Assembly (NCBI RefSeq): GCF_000620625.1 | Contig: NZ_JIAW01000007.1 | Location: 248,001-312,000 of the forward strand | DNA: 64,000 bases | Source of the DNA: Mycobacterium sp. URHB0044 | GTDB lineage: Bacteria; Actinomycetota; Actinomycetes; Mycobacteriales; Mycobacteriaceae | Direction of reading: 5' to 3' | Shown here: piece after piece, positions 24,809 through 33,522 of the stretch | How positions within the stretch are numbered: the first letter of the stretch is position 1 | Layout: each line of letters starts with the position of its first letter | Position numbers and translations under genes: made by a program | The notes under the pieces: model-generated | Told to the model about the DNA's origin: nothing | The model's input: the letters and a program-made list of their open reading frames with translations, nothing else | The model's database searches: none

Positions 24809-26101
24809 TCAGTCCGTGTTGCCTGCCGCGGCCTTCGCGTTCGCCGCGAAGTTCGCGACACCGTCGCCGGACTTCTCGTGCTTGCTCAGTGCCTGGATGG
24901 TGACGTCGTGACCCTCGGCAGCCTTGCGCAGCGCACCGACGGTGGCCTGCTCGCGGCTGATGTGGGTGAACGGATCGAAGTGGTACCAGCGCATCGCGTT
25001 CTCGTACGTCATCTTGTTGGTTTCGGCATCGGTGACGTTGTTGGCGGTCAGCACCTCGTGCAACTGCTCGGGCGCTTCGGGCCACATCGAGTCGGAGTGC
25101 GGGTAGTCCGCTTCCCAGGCGATGTTGTCGATGCCGATCTCGTGGCGCAGCTTGACGCCGATCGGATCGGAGATGAAGCAGGTCAGGAAGTGCTCGCGGA
25201 ATACCTCCGACGGCAGCTTGCCGCCGAAGTTCTGATGCGTCCACGTGGAGTGCATTTCGTAGGTGCGGTCCACCCGCTCCAGGAAGTACGGAATCCAGCC
25301 CGTGCCGCCCTCGGACAGTCCGATCTTCAAATCCGGGTAGTCCTTGATGGGCTTGGACCACAACAGATCCGCCGCCGCCTGCACGATGTTCATGGGCTGC
25401 AGTGTGATCATCACGTCCATCGGCGCGTCGGGCGCGGTGATCGCCAACCGGCCCGAGGATCCGATGTGCACGTTGAGCACGGTGTCGGTGTCCACCAACG
25501 CCTTCCACAGCGGCGTCCAGTAGTCGTCGTGGAAGGACGGGTACCCCATCGCTGCGGGGTTCTCGGTGAAAGTCAGTGCGTGCACGCCCTTCTTGGACAC
25601 CCGCCGCACCTCGGCGGCGCACAGCTCGGGATCCCAGATCACCGGTATCGCCATCGGGATGAACCGCGCCGGGTACGCCCCGCACCATTCGTCGATGTGC
25701 CAGTCGTTGTAGGCCTGCACCAGCGCCAGCGAGAAGTCCGAGTCCTCGGTCGCGAACAGCCGGCCCGCGAACCCCGGAAAGGACGGGAAGCACATCGATC
25801 CGAGGATGCCGCCCGCGTTCATGTCCTTGACCCGCTCGTCGACCTTGTAACAGCCGGGCCGGATCTCGTCGAGCCCCTGCGGCTCGAGGCCGTATTCCTC
25901 CTTGGGCCGACCGGCCACCGCGTTGAGTGCGACGTTCGGGATCACGGTGTCGCGGAACTGCCACGTATCGGAGCCGTCCGCGTTGTGCACCAACCGCGGC
26001 GCCTCGTCTTGATACTTGGCCGACAGGTGGTTCTTGAACATGTCGGGTGGCTCGACGATGTGATCGTCCACGCTGATCAAGATCATGTCGTCTTTGTTCA
26101 C
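24809..26101 (-). CDS. Amidohydrolase-2 family metal-dependent hydrolase
   Basis: A 430-residue TIM-barrel protein of the amidohydrolase-2/ACMSD-related group. The N-terminal SVDDHIVEPPDMF carries the D-x-H-type metal motif. Later LNVHIGSSG, a Glu-containing GLSEGGTGWIPYFLERVD and the metal-ligand Asp in EADYPHSD complete the usual set. These enzymes hydrolyse C-C or C-N bonds or decarboxylate; the substrate is unknown. GTG at 26101 has an AAAGGA site. A related protein is encoded at 41901-43067. Confidence 0.85.
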   Translation of the reverse strand: MNKDDMILISVDDHIVEPPDMFKNHLSAKYQDEAPRLVHNADGSDTWQFRDTVIPNVALNAVAGRPKEEYGLEPQGLDEIRPGCYKVDERVKDMNAGGILGSMCFPSFPGFAGRLFATEDSDFSLALVQAYNDWHIDEWCGAYPARFIPMAIPVIWDPELCAAEVRRVSKKGVHALTFTENPAAMGYPSFHDDYWTPLWKALVDTDTVLNVHIGSSGRLAITAPDAPMDVMITLQPMNIVQAAADLLWSKPIKDYPDLKIGLSEGGTGWIPYFLERVDRTYEMHSTWTHQNFGGKLPSEVFREHFLTCFISDPIGVKLRHEIGIDNIAWEADYPHSDSMWPEAPEQLHEVLTANNVTDAETNKMTYENAMRWYHFDPFTHISREQATVGALRKAAEGHDVTIQALSKHEKSGDGVANFAANAKAAAGNTD

Positions 26102-26369
26102 GGTGGTTCCTTTCGGATCAAGACTGCGGCGCTACAACCAGCCATGTTCTCTACTAGAGGAAACTAGCCTCTCACAGAACGAGAATCAACATCACCCATG
26201 CCGTCAAAGCTGGCACCACCTGCAGTTTGGGCCACGAAGGCGGCCTGTTGCGAACCCTCTCCATGCACCCTGCCATTGACGATTCCGGTCAAAGGTGGAA
26301 ATCTATTAGGCAGATATGAGAATATGATTCTCACTTCTGAGAAGTCCAACCGAGTTGGAGAGGAACCCC
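26102..26369. promoter_or_regulatory. Divergent promoter region with operator site A
   Basis: A 268-bp gap between the amidohydrolase gene (-) and the Rieske operon (+). It contains a perfect 7-3-7 palindrome TGAGAAT-ATG-ATTCTCA (26317-26333), abutted by a second inverted repeat ACTTC-TGA-GAAGT (26333-26345). Further left CTCT-ACT-AGAG and AGAGG-N7-CCTCT overlap within 26151-26171. The first matches a 15-bp motif found at three other promoters in this window. Confidence 0.7.
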
Positions 26370-26900
26370 GTGCGCCTGGCCCCCTTGCAGCCCGACGAGT
26401 GGGACGACGACGTGTACAAGGCGCTGTCGGTCATGGTGTCGCCGGAACGCCTCGAGCGGCGAGATCCCGGCACTGCCCTGGCGACCCTGGTTCGTCACCC
26501 GAAGCTGACGCGCGCGTTCCTGCGCTTCAACGGCTACCTGCTATTCAGCTCCACGCTGCCCCCTCGGCTGCGGGAACTCGCGATCCTGCGCGTCGCCCAT
26601 CGGCGCAACTGCGATTACGAGTGGGTGCACCACGTCGCGATGGGCGGCGAGGTCGGTCTGTCCGCCGACGTCATCGAGGCCGTCAAGCGCGGGGAGGCGA
26701 GCGACGAGTTCGACCAGGCGATCCTCACCGCGGTCGACGAGCTCGAAGAGAAGTCGAACCTCACCGACGCCACCTGGGCGGTGCTGTCACAACAACTGGA
26801 CGAGCGTCAACGGATGGACCTCGTCTTCACGATCGGTTGCTATGGCCTACTGGCCATGGCGTTCAACACCTTTGGCGTAGTCCCGGAACAGGAGAACTGA
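26370..26900 (+). CDS. Carboxymuconolactone decarboxylase (CMD/AhpD-like) family protein
   Basis: A 176-residue all-helical CMD-family protein with LRELAILRVAHRRNCDYEWVHHVAMG, here described as the LRELAILRVAH helix followed by NCDYEWVHH. The GTG at 26370 has a GGAGAGGAA site. Only one Cys precedes the conserved E-x2-H-H, so the CxxC redox pair of AhpD is absent. It opens the operon with Rieske oxygenase 1 (2-nt gap). A homologue (47120-47722) lies next to Rieske 2, so this protein is part of the recurring module; it may hydrolyse a lactone or detoxify peroxide. Confidence 0.82.
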   Translation: MRLAPLQPDEWDDDVYKALSVMVSPERLERRDPGTALATLVRHPKLTRAFLRFNGYLLFSSTLPPRLRELAILRVAHRRNCDYEWVHHVAMGGEVGLSADVIEAVKRGEASDEFDQAILTAVDELEEKSNLTDATWAVLSQQLDERQRMDLVFTIGCYGLLAMAFNTFGVVPEQEN

Positions 26901-26902
26901 AC

Positions 26903-28237
26903 ATGCCCCACTTCCCGAAGCCCGATGCGGGTAGCTGGACCGAGAATTGGCCCGAACTGGGCACGGCACCGGTCAACTACAACGACTCCATCGACCCCGA
27001 GCACTTCAAGCTCGAGCAGGAGGCGATCTTCAAGAAGACGTGGCTCAACGTCGGGCGCGTCGAGCGGCTGCCGAAGACCGGTAGTTACTTCACCCGCGAG
27101 ATGCCCTCGGTCGGACCCGGCACGTCGGTGATCATCGTCAAGGACAAGGAAGGCGTCGTCCGGTGCTTCTACAACCTGTGCCGCCACCGCGGAAACAAGC
27201 TGGTGTGGAACGACTATCCCGGTGAAGAGGTCTCCGGTGTCTGCAGGCAGTTCACCTGCAAGTACCACGCCTGGCGCTACGCGCTGGACGGCGATCTCAC
27301 CTTCGTCCAGCAGGAGGGTGAGTTCTTCGACCTCGACAAGGCCGACTACGGACTGGTTCCCGTGCGGTGCGAGGTCTGGGAAGGGTTCATCTTCATCAAC
27401 TTCGACGACGCCGCCGCGCCGCTCACCGAGTACCTCGGCGACTTCGCCAAGGGCCTCGAAGGTTATCCATTCCACGAAATGACCGAGGTCTACAGCTACC
27501 GTTCGGAGATCAACGCCAACTGGAAGCTGTTCATCGACGCGTTCACCGAGTTCTACCACGCGCCGATCCTGCACATGAAGCAGGCGGAGAAGGAGGAGGC
27601 CGAGAAGCTGGCCAAGTTCGGCTTCGAGGCGCTGGCCTACGACATCAAGGGCGACCACTCCATGGTGTCCTCGTGGGGCGGGATGTCGCCGCCCAAGGAC
27701 CTGAACATGGTCAAGCCCATCGAACGCATCCTGCACAGCGGCCTGTTCGGGCCGTGGGACCGGCCCGACATCAAGGGCATCGCGCCCGAGGAGTTGCCGC
27801 CGGCCATCAACCCGTCGCGTCAGAAGACGTGGGGCACCGACTCATTCGAGTTCTTCCCCAACTTCACGCTGCTGTTCTGGGCGCCGGGTTGGTACCTGAC
27901 CTACCACTACTGGCCCACCGCGGTGGACAAGCACATCTTCGAGGCCAACCTCTACTTCGTGCCGCCGACGAATACGCGCCAGCGGCTGTCGCAGGAACTG
28001 GCCGCGGTGACGTTCAAGGAGTACGCGTTCCAGGACGCCAACACCTTGGAAGCCACCCAGACGCAGATCGGCACGCGCGTCGTCACGGAGTTCCCGCTGT
28101 GCGACCAGGAGGTCCTGCTTCGGCACCTGCACCTGACCGCGCACCAGTACGTCAACCGATACAAGGCCGATCGCAACGGATCCCCCAATGGGAAGCACGC
28201 TGCCTCGACGGACGAGAAGGATGCAGTGAATGTCTAA
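26903..28237 (+). CDS. Rieske non-heme iron oxygenase, alpha subunit (module 1)
   Basis: A 444-residue ring-hydroxylating-type oxygenase. The N-terminal Rieske 2Fe-2S site is Cys93-x-His95 and Cys119-x2-His122, with 23 residues between the pairs, longer than the usual 15-17. The catalytic domain has the mononuclear iron motif NANWKLFIDAFTEFYHAPILH, written here as NANWKLFIDAF and EFYHAPILH, where Glu replaces the usual bridging Asp. It should mono- or dioxygenate a hydrophobic substrate with electrons from a reductase such as 52789-53868. It shares strong similarity with 49379 and 54696 and has an extra ~20-residue polar tail. The end overlaps the next gene by 8 nt. Confidence 0.92.
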   Translation: MPHFPKPDAGSWTENWPELGTAPVNYNDSIDPEHFKLEQEAIFKKTWLNVGRVERLPKTGSYFTREMPSVGPGTSVIIVKDKEGVVRCFYNLCRHRGNKLVWNDYPGEEVSGVCRQFTCKYHAWRYALDGDLTFVQQEGEFFDLDKADYGLVPVRCEVWEGFIFINFDDAAAPLTEYLGDFAKGLEGYPFHEMTEVYSYRSEINANWKLFIDAFTEFYHAPILHMKQAEKEEAEKLAKFGFEALAYDIKGDHSMVSSWGGMSPPKDLNMVKPIERILHSGLFGPWDRPDIKGIAPEELPPAINPSRQKTWGTDSFEFFPNFTLLFWAPGWYLTYHYWPTAVDKHIFEANLYFVPPTNTRQRLSQELAAVTFKEYAFQDANTLEATQTQIGTRVVTEFPLCDQEVLLRHLHLTAHQYVNRYKADRNGSPNGKHAASTDEKDAVNV

Positions 28238-28559
28238 GTTGCCCGCGGAATTCGCCGATCTCGAACGCTTCACGGACTGGTGCTTGCCCACCGAGGAGGA
28301 GCGCTACGCCAAGCGCCTGGCCTCGACGATGGCTGAGATGCAGGAGTTGTACGACGCCGGCATGGCGCGTCTCGAGGACATCATGGTCTACGTCGACGAG
28401 CGCTTCCCGCTGCAGGGAATGCCGGACGACGCCAAGGCCCTGGTGCATCTGGGGCAGTCGATCGTCATGGTGAGCTTCCCCATCGAGGTCTGGAAGCAGC
28501 CCCGCGTGCTGGACAGCGGTGCCGCCTACATCGAACTCATCAAGGAGCCGGTGGTCTAG
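28230..28559 (+). CDS. Rieske-associated ~110-aa protein of unknown function (module 1)
   Basis: A 109-residue protein not assignable to a family by eye. It is predominantly helical, with a conserved head (DWCLPTEEERYAKRLAST) and a later segment SIVMVSFPIEVWKQP. No Cys/His metal site, signal or membrane anchor is evident. Homologues of 109 and 111 residues follow the other two Rieske genes in this window (50649 and 55961), always within a few bases of the oxygenase stop. I infer a small subunit, assembly factor or coupling protein of this oxygenase type. It does not resemble the NTF2-like beta subunit of classical dioxygenases. Confidence 0.8.
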   Translation: MSKLPAEFADLERFTDWCLPTEEERYAKRLASTMAEMQELYDAGMARLEDIMVYVDERFPLQGMPDDAKALVHLGQSIVMVSFPIEVWKQPRVLDSGAAYIELIKEPVV

Positions 28560-28560
28560 C

Positions 28561-29781
28561 TTGCTCACCCTCAAAGCGGCGGGTTACGTCGACGTCGATG
28601 CCGGTGAGATCGTCCGTCCGGCGATCCTCAAGATCGAGGGCGATCGCATCGTCGGCATCGGCGGCGAGCAGGAGGGCGAGGTGATCGACCTCGGCGAGGC
28701 GATCCTGCTGCCCGGCCTGATGGACATGGAGGTCAACCTGCTGATGGGTGGGCGCGGGGAGAACCCCGGCCTGTCCCAGGTGCAGGACGACCCTCCGACC
28801 CGGGTGCTGCGTGCGGTCGGCAACGCCCGGCGCACACTGCGGGCGGGCTTCACCACCGTGCGCAACCTCGGGCTGTTCGTGAAGACCGGCGGCTACCTGC
28901 TCGACGTCGCACTGGGCAAGGCGATCGATGCCGGCTGGATCGAGGGCCCTCGGGTGGTGCCTGCGGGCCACGCCATCACGCCGACGGGAGGTCACCTCGA
29001 CCCGACGATGTTCGCCGCGTTCATGCCGGGCGTGCTCGAGCTGACCGTGGAGGAGGGCATCGCCAACGGGGTCGACGAGATCCGCAAGGCAGTGCGCTAC
29101 CAGATCAAGCACGGCGCCCAATTGATCAAGGTCTGCTGTTCGGGTGGGGTGATGTCGCTGACCGGAGAGGCTGGGGCACAGCACTATTCGGATGAGGAAT
29201 TGAGCGCGATCGTCGACGAGGCGCATCGCCGGGGGCTGCGCGTCGCCGCGCACACGCACGGCGCCGAGGCCGTCAAGCATGCCGTCGCGGTCGGCATCGA
29301 CTGCATCGAGCACGGTTTCCTGATGGACGACGAGGCGATCCAGATGCTGGTCGACAACGACCGGTTCCTGGTCACCACGAGGCGGCTGGCCGAGGCGATG
29401 GACGTGTCAAAGGCTCCGGCGGTGTTGCAGGCCAAGGCCGCCGAGATGTTTCCCAAGGCCCGCACGTCGATCAAGGCCGCGTACGACGCCGGGGTCAAGA
29501 TCGCCGTCGGCACCGACGCTCCGGCCATTCCGCACGGACGCAACGCCGACGAACTCGTCACGTTGGTCGAGTGGGGCATGCCCCCCGCGGCCGTCCTCCG
29601 CTCGGCCACCGTCATCGCCGCCGATCTGATCAACGTGACCGATCGGAGCCGGCTGGCCGAGGGCCAGGTGGCCGACGTCATCGCGGTACCCGGCGATCCG
29701 CTACTGGACATCACCGTTACACAGAACGTAAGTTTTGTAATGAAAGGGGGCAAGGTCTTCCGAAATGACAGTGCCAACTAG
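28561..29781 (+). CDS. Amidohydrolase (imidazolonepropionase/prolidase-like) lacking HxH (module 1)
   Basis: A 406-residue amidohydrolase-superfamily protein. The first-strand motif normally reading D-x-H-x-H is DMEVN (Glu57, Asn59 in place of both His). Other elements persist: the Lys strand IKVCCSGGVMS, His in AAHTHGAEA, His in IEHGF and Asp in GTDAPAIPHG. A one-metal or altered-metal centre, or a changed reaction, is therefore expected. TTG at 28561 is the inferred start, 1 nt after the preceding stop. A homologue with the same substitution is at 50975-52222. The end overlaps the SnoaL-like gene by 17 nt. Confidence 0.85.
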   Translation: MLTLKAAGYVDVDAGEIVRPAILKIEGDRIVGIGGEQEGEVIDLGEAILLPGLMDMEVNLLMGGRGENPGLSQVQDDPPTRVLRAVGNARRTLRAGFTTVRNLGLFVKTGGYLLDVALGKAIDAGWIEGPRVVPAGHAITPTGGHLDPTMFAAFMPGVLELTVEEGIANGVDEIRKAVRYQIKHGAQLIKVCCSGGVMSLTGEAGAQHYSDEELSAIVDEAHRRGLRVAAHTHGAEAVKHAVAVGIDCIEHGFLMDDEAIQMLVDNDRFLVTTRRLAEAMDVSKAPAVLQAKAAEMFPKARTSIKAAYDAGVKIAVGTDAPAIPHGRNADELVTLVEWGMPPAAVLRSATVIAADLINVTDRSRLAEGQVADVIAVPGDPLLDITVTQNVSFVMKGGKVFRNDSAN

Positions 29782-30214
29782 TAAGCCAACACGAACTGAC
29801 GACATCGTCGAGATCCAGCAGGTCCTCGCCAAGTACGCCGTCACCATCACGCAGGGCGACATCGAGGGCCTCGTCGAGGTCTTCACTCCCGACGGCACCT
29901 ACAGCGCGTTCGGCGAAACCTACACCCTGGACCGGTTTCCGGTCCTGGTCGACGCGGCCCCGAAGGGTCTCTTCATGACGGGCACCGCGCTGGTCGAGCT
30001 CGACCCGGCCGACCCGGACAATGCGACGGGCACCCAACCGCTGTGCTTCATCGAGCATTCCAAGCACGACATGCGCATCGGCTACTACCGCGACACCTAC
30101 GTCCGGACCGACGACGGGTGGCGTCTGAAGACCAGGGCCATGACGTTCATTCGTCGCAACGGCGACCACGACCACGGGCGCCCGCATGCGATCGGCAGGC
30201 CCGCAGCGGGATGA
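29765..30214 (+). CDS. SnoaL/NTF2-like domain protein
   Basis: A 149-residue protein with the cone-shaped alpha+beta NTF2-like pattern: an N-terminal helix (DIVEIQQVLAKYAVTITQGD), then VEVFTPDGTYSAFG and a C-terminal GWRLKTRAMTF strand. Such proteins include ketosteroid isomerase-like enzymes, polyketide cyclases and the beta subunit of classical Rieske dioxygenases. Its position four genes after the Rieske gene makes a dehydratase/isomerase or oxygenase accessory role possible. It overlaps both neighbouring genes. Confidence 0.8.
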   Translation: MTVPTSKPTRTDDIVEIQQVLAKYAVTITQGDIEGLVEVFTPDGTYSAFGETYTLDRFPVLVDAAPKGLFMTGTALVELDPADPDNATGTQPLCFIEHSKHDMRIGYYRDTYVRTDDGWRLKTRAMTFIRRNGDHDHGRPHAIGRPAAG

Positions 30215-31353
30215 CCGCACCGCCGCAGACATTCGACGAGATTCCGACCACAGCCGAATTCCGGTCGAAACTCATTGCGTGGCTGGACGACAACGATCTC
30301 ACTCCCCCACCGGGCCACTCGCTGGAGGGACACCACCGTCAGCACGGCCGGGTGCTCGGCGCCCTCTACGACGCGGGCTGGATGCGGTACGGCTGGCCCG
30401 TGGAGGCAGGCGGACTGGGCGGGCCGGCTGTGTTGCGTGCGGTCGTCGGCGAGGAGATCGTCGGTCGCGGCCTCGACGAGCCCGGGCCCTACTCGATGCT
30501 CGAGGTGCTCACGCCGACGATGATCGACTATGCGCGGCCCGAGCTCGCCGCCGAGATGGTGCCCCGGCTGCTGTCGGGCCGCGAATCGTGGTGCCAGGGC
30601 TTCTCGGAACCCGGCTCGGGCAGCGACCTGGCGTCCCTGACCACCCGCGCCGAGCAACGCGGCGACGTCTGGGTGGTCAATGGCCAGAAGGTGTGGACCA
30701 GTTTCGCCCAGTTCGCCACGCGCTGCGTCCTCCTGACCCGCACCGGCGGACCGGAAGTCCCGAACCACGAGGCGATCACGGCGTTCTTCGTCGACATGGA
30801 CACCCCCGGCATCAGCGTCAGACCGCTGCGCACGATGCACGGCGTCGACGAGTTCTGCGAGGTCTACTTCGACGACGTCGTCGTGCCCGCCGACCGCATG
30901 CTCGGCAACACCGGCGACGGCTGGCGGCTGGCAATGGATCTGCTGCCGTTCGAACGCTCGACGTGTTTCTGGCAGCGCATCGCCTACCTGTACTCCAGGT
31001 TCGACGCCCTGCTCGACGAACTCGACGCGGCCGACGACACGGAGGACGCGGCACTCGGCGCGGCATACCTGGGGTTGCACACCTTGCGGTGCAAATCGCG
31101 CGAGACGCAGGACCGGCTGGCCGGCGGGGCCCGGCTGGGCGCGGATACCTCGATCGACAAGGTGCTCCTCGCGACTGCCGAACAACGCCTGTACGACACC
31201 GCCCGCGATCTCCTCGGCGGTTCTCTCGAACTCGACGAAACCCGTTGGCGCACGGAGTTCTTGTACTCCCGATCGTCGACCATCTACGGCGGGACGGCGG
31301 AAGTGCAGCGCAACATCATCGCCCGGCGCCTGCTGGACCTGGGCAAGGAGTGA
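30211..31353 (+). CDS. Acyl-CoA dehydrogenase, large/catalytic subunit
   Basis: A 380-residue acyl-CoA dehydrogenase with CQGFSEPGSGSDLASL, VWVVNGQKVWTS and the C-terminal catalytic Glu in YGGTAEVQRNIIARR. It overlaps the SnoaL gene (ATGA) and is followed at once by a second, shorter dehydrogenase-like gene. Adjacent unequal FadE pairs in mycobacterial steroid catabolism form alpha2beta2 heterotetramers with one active site per pair, and this pair has the same arrangement. Confidence 0.9.
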   Translation: MTAPPQTFDEIPTTAEFRSKLIAWLDDNDLTPPPGHSLEGHHRQHGRVLGALYDAGWMRYGWPVEAGGLGGPAVLRAVVGEEIVGRGLDEPGPYSMLEVLTPTMIDYARPELAAEMVPRLLSGRESWCQGFSEPGSGSDLASLTTRAEQRGDVWVVNGQKVWTSFAQFATRCVLLTRTGGPEVPNHEAITAFFVDMDTPGISVRPLRTMHGVDEFCEVYFDDVVVPADRMLGNTGDGWRLAMDLLPFERSTCFWQRIAYLYSRFDALLDELDAADDTEDAALGAAYLGLHTLRCKSRETQDRLAGGARLGADTSIDKVLLATAEQRLYDTARDLLGGSLELDETRWRTEFLYSRSSTIYGGTAEVQRNIIARRLLDLGKE

Positions 31354-31355
31354 GC

Positions 31356-32165
31356 GTGAGCGCGACCGACGCCGCCTTCGACGCGGAATCCCTCAACCTT
31401 CTCGACGACGCCCTGCGCAAGACGATGCAGTCGGCGTCCGGTCCCGAACTGGACGGGGCGCTCATCGAGCTGGGCTGGCCCGAGATGCTGGCCGAGATGC
31501 CGGAAATTGCCGTGCCCCTGGTGTTTCGCGCACTCGGTGAGACGGGTTCGCACGCCCCGATCCTCAACGACGTCGTGCTGCACGCGTCGGGCCGCGAGAT
31601 CGGCGGCACCGTCGCGCTGCCATACGCCGGCGGCCACTGGGTGTGCTGGGAGCGGCGAGACGTGACCGATGCGGACGGCGCCGTGGACGCCGAGGTGCCG
31701 GTGCACCGCACCGACGCGGGCGATCCGGTGCCATTGGTCGCGGGCCGCGCCGCCGTGGGTTGGTGGCTGGTCGGTACGGCGCGGGCGATGCTGCAGCTGG
31801 CCAGGACACACGCCCTTGACCGCGTGCAGTTCGGCCGACCGATCTCGTCGTTCCAGGCCGTGCGGCACCGTCTCGCCGAGACGCTCGTCGCGATCGAAGG
31901 TGCCGAGGCCACACTGAGTTTCGCGACCGACGACCTCGGCGCCGTGCTCGCCAAGGCCGCGGCGGGGCAGGCGGCCCTCACGGCGGCCAGACACTGTCAG
32001 CAGGTCCTCGGCGGGATCGGCTTCACCGCCGAACACGATCTGCACCGCCACGTCAAGCGTGCCTTGCTGCTCGACGGCCTGCTCGGCAGCTCACGCGAGC
32101 TGACCAGGGAGGCAGGGCGCATCGCCCGCACGACGGGGACGGCGCCGCGCGTCGCCCACCTCTGA
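31356..32165 (+). CDS. Acyl-CoA dehydrogenase, small/partner subunit
   Basis: A 269-residue protein covering mainly the middle and C-terminal helical domains of the acyl-CoA dehydrogenase fold (RVQFGRPISSFQAVRHRLAE and VLGGIGFTAEHDLHRHVKRA, the latter within one C-terminal helix pair). The catalytic Glu motif GGT.E is absent, as expected of a non-catalytic beta subunit. The start could be GTG 31350 or 31356; 31356 is better spaced from the AAGGAG site. It presumably pairs with the product of 30211-31353. Confidence 0.85.
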   Translation: MSATDAAFDAESLNLLDDALRKTMQSASGPELDGALIELGWPEMLAEMPEIAVPLVFRALGETGSHAPILNDVVLHASGREIGGTVALPYAGGHWVCWERRDVTDADGAVDAEVPVHRTDAGDPVPLVAGRAAVGWWLVGTARAMLQLARTHALDRVQFGRPISSFQAVRHRLAETLVAIEGAEATLSFATDDLGAVLAKAAAGQAALTAARHCQQVLGGIGFTAEHDLHRHVKRALLLDGLLGSSRELTREAGRIARTTGTAPRVAHL

Positions 32166-32175
32166 GGCGGACCCA

Positions 32176-33363
32176 CTAGCGCCTCGGCAGCCCAAGCACC
32201 CGCTGGGCGATGATGTTGCGTTGAATCTCCGACGTACCGCCGGCGATGGTGCCCGCGAACGAGCGCAGATACCGGTCGGCCCAGCTGCCCGCGTACGCGT
32301 CGAGGTTCAACGGGACGTAGGGCGCGGTCATGCCGCGCAGGCTCAGGCCGTCCGGCCCCGACGCCGCCAGCGCCTGTTCGGTCGCGGTCTGCACGGTCTC
32401 GGCGCCGAGCAGTTTCAGCACCGACAGAGCGGCGACGTCCTCCTCACCTCGCGCCGCACGGGCCAACGCCGCGGAGCCGAGTAGGCGCAGCGCGTTGTTG
32501 TCCATGACGAGGGTGGCGAAGTGGTCCTTCTCGACGGTGGTGCGCGGCCGCCAATCGTCGATCAGATCTTGTAGCGGGTCGGCGTAACTGAGCCACAACA
32601 TGTTCCGCTCGTGTCCGAGCGATCCGCTGGCGACCGTCCATCCGCCGTTGAGCGGGCCGACGAGGTTCGCCGCGGGCACCCGCACGTCGGTGAAGAAGAC
32701 CTCGTTGAAGTCGAGATCGTCGCTGTCGGCCGCGGATGCGAAGGGCCGCCGGGTCATCCCCGGCGAGTCGGTGGGGATCAGCAGCACGCTGATGCCGGCA
32801 TGCTTGGCGGCATCGGGGTCGGTTCGCACGAACGTCAGCACCACGTCCGCGTCGTGAGCGCCCGACGTCCACACCTTCTGTCCGTTGACGACGAAGCAGT
32901 CGCCGTCCGCATCGGAGGTGCGTTCCGCGCGCGTCCGCAAGGACGCGAGATCGGACCCTGCGCCCGGTTCGCTCATGCCGAGCGCGGCGGTGATCTCGGC
33001 GCGCAGGATCGGCACCGCCCACTTCTGCTGCTGCTCGGGCGTGCCGAAGGTGATGAGCGACGCGGCGATGATCCCGACGCCCTGCGAGTTGAAGCTCGGC
33101 ACCATCCGGCGGCGGGCCAACTCGGTCTGATGGACGTACTGCTGGAGGATGGTCGCGTTGCGGCCGCCGAACTCGGGCGCGTTGCCCGGAACCAGCCAGC
33201 CGTTGTCGAACAACAGCCGCTGCCATCGACGCGCCCAGTCCGGCACGTCGGACGACGACCGCGACCGTTGCAGCGCCTCGGCGTCCGACGGCGCGTGCTC
33301 GTCGAGGAAGGCCACGAATTCGGTGCGGAAGGCCTCGACGTCGGCGTCGAACGTCAGTTGCAC
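32176..33363 (-). CDS. Acyl-CoA dehydrogenase (FadE family)
   Basis: A 395-residue acyl-CoA dehydrogenase with ALGMSEPGAGSDLASL, CFVVNGQKVWTSGAH and the catalytic Glu in AGGTSEIQRNIIAQR. The frame is open to 33471, but the GTG at 33363 with a GGAGA site starts a normal N-terminus (QLTFDADVEAF). It is convergent with the heterodimeric pair (10-nt gap) and divergent from a TetR gene, with operator site B between. Confidence 0.9.
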   Translation of the reverse strand: MQLTFDADVEAFRTEFVAFLDEHAPSDAEALQRSRSSSDVPDWARRWQRLLFDNGWLVPGNAPEFGGRNATILQQYVHQTELARRRMVPSFNSQGVGIIAASLITFGTPEQQQKWAVPILRAEITAALGMSEPGAGSDLASLRTRAERTSDADGDCFVVNGQKVWTSGAHDADVVLTFVRTDPDAAKHAGISVLLIPTDSPGMTRRPFASAADSDDLDFNEVFFTDVRVPAANLVGPLNGGWTVASGSLGHERNMLWLSYADPLQDLIDDWRPRTTVEKDHFATLVMDNNALRLLGSAALARAARGEEDVAALSVLKLLGAETVQTATEQALAASGPDGLSLRGMTAPYVPLNLDAYAGSWADRYLRSFAGTIAGGTSEIQRNIIAQRVLGLPRR

Positions 33364-33452
33364 GGCACGTCTCCGTTCGATGCGCTCACCTGCCGGTCCG
33401 AGGATGGGCGGAAGGCGGCTTTTCTGGTAAGACTTCTGTAAAGGCCAAAATG

Positions 33453-33467
33453 AGAATACTATTCTCG
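33453..33467. promoter_or_regulatory. Operator site B, GAGAAT-ACT-ATTCTC
   Basis: A perfect 6-3-6 palindrome in the 159-bp gap between a FadE gene (-) and a TetR gene (+). It is 56 nt upstream of the TetR ATG and 90 nt upstream of the FadE start. A looser TGAGA-N9-TCTCA repeat follows at 33472-33490. Confidence 0.7.
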
Positions 33468-33522
33468 CCATGAGAAAGTTACAATCTCAGACACGTCGGT
33501 CGCGAGGGGGTCTAGGACCGCA

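Noticed and set aside
26151..26171. CTCT-ACT-AGAG and AGAGG-N7-CCTCT as separate operators
   Set aside because: The arms are short and overlap each other; no second copy elsewhere was found, so they are described only as part of the promoter region.
33364..33471. Start of the FadE gene at 33471
   Set aside because: It would place operator site B inside the coding region and add a non-family N-terminus; GTG at 33363 has a ribosome-binding site.
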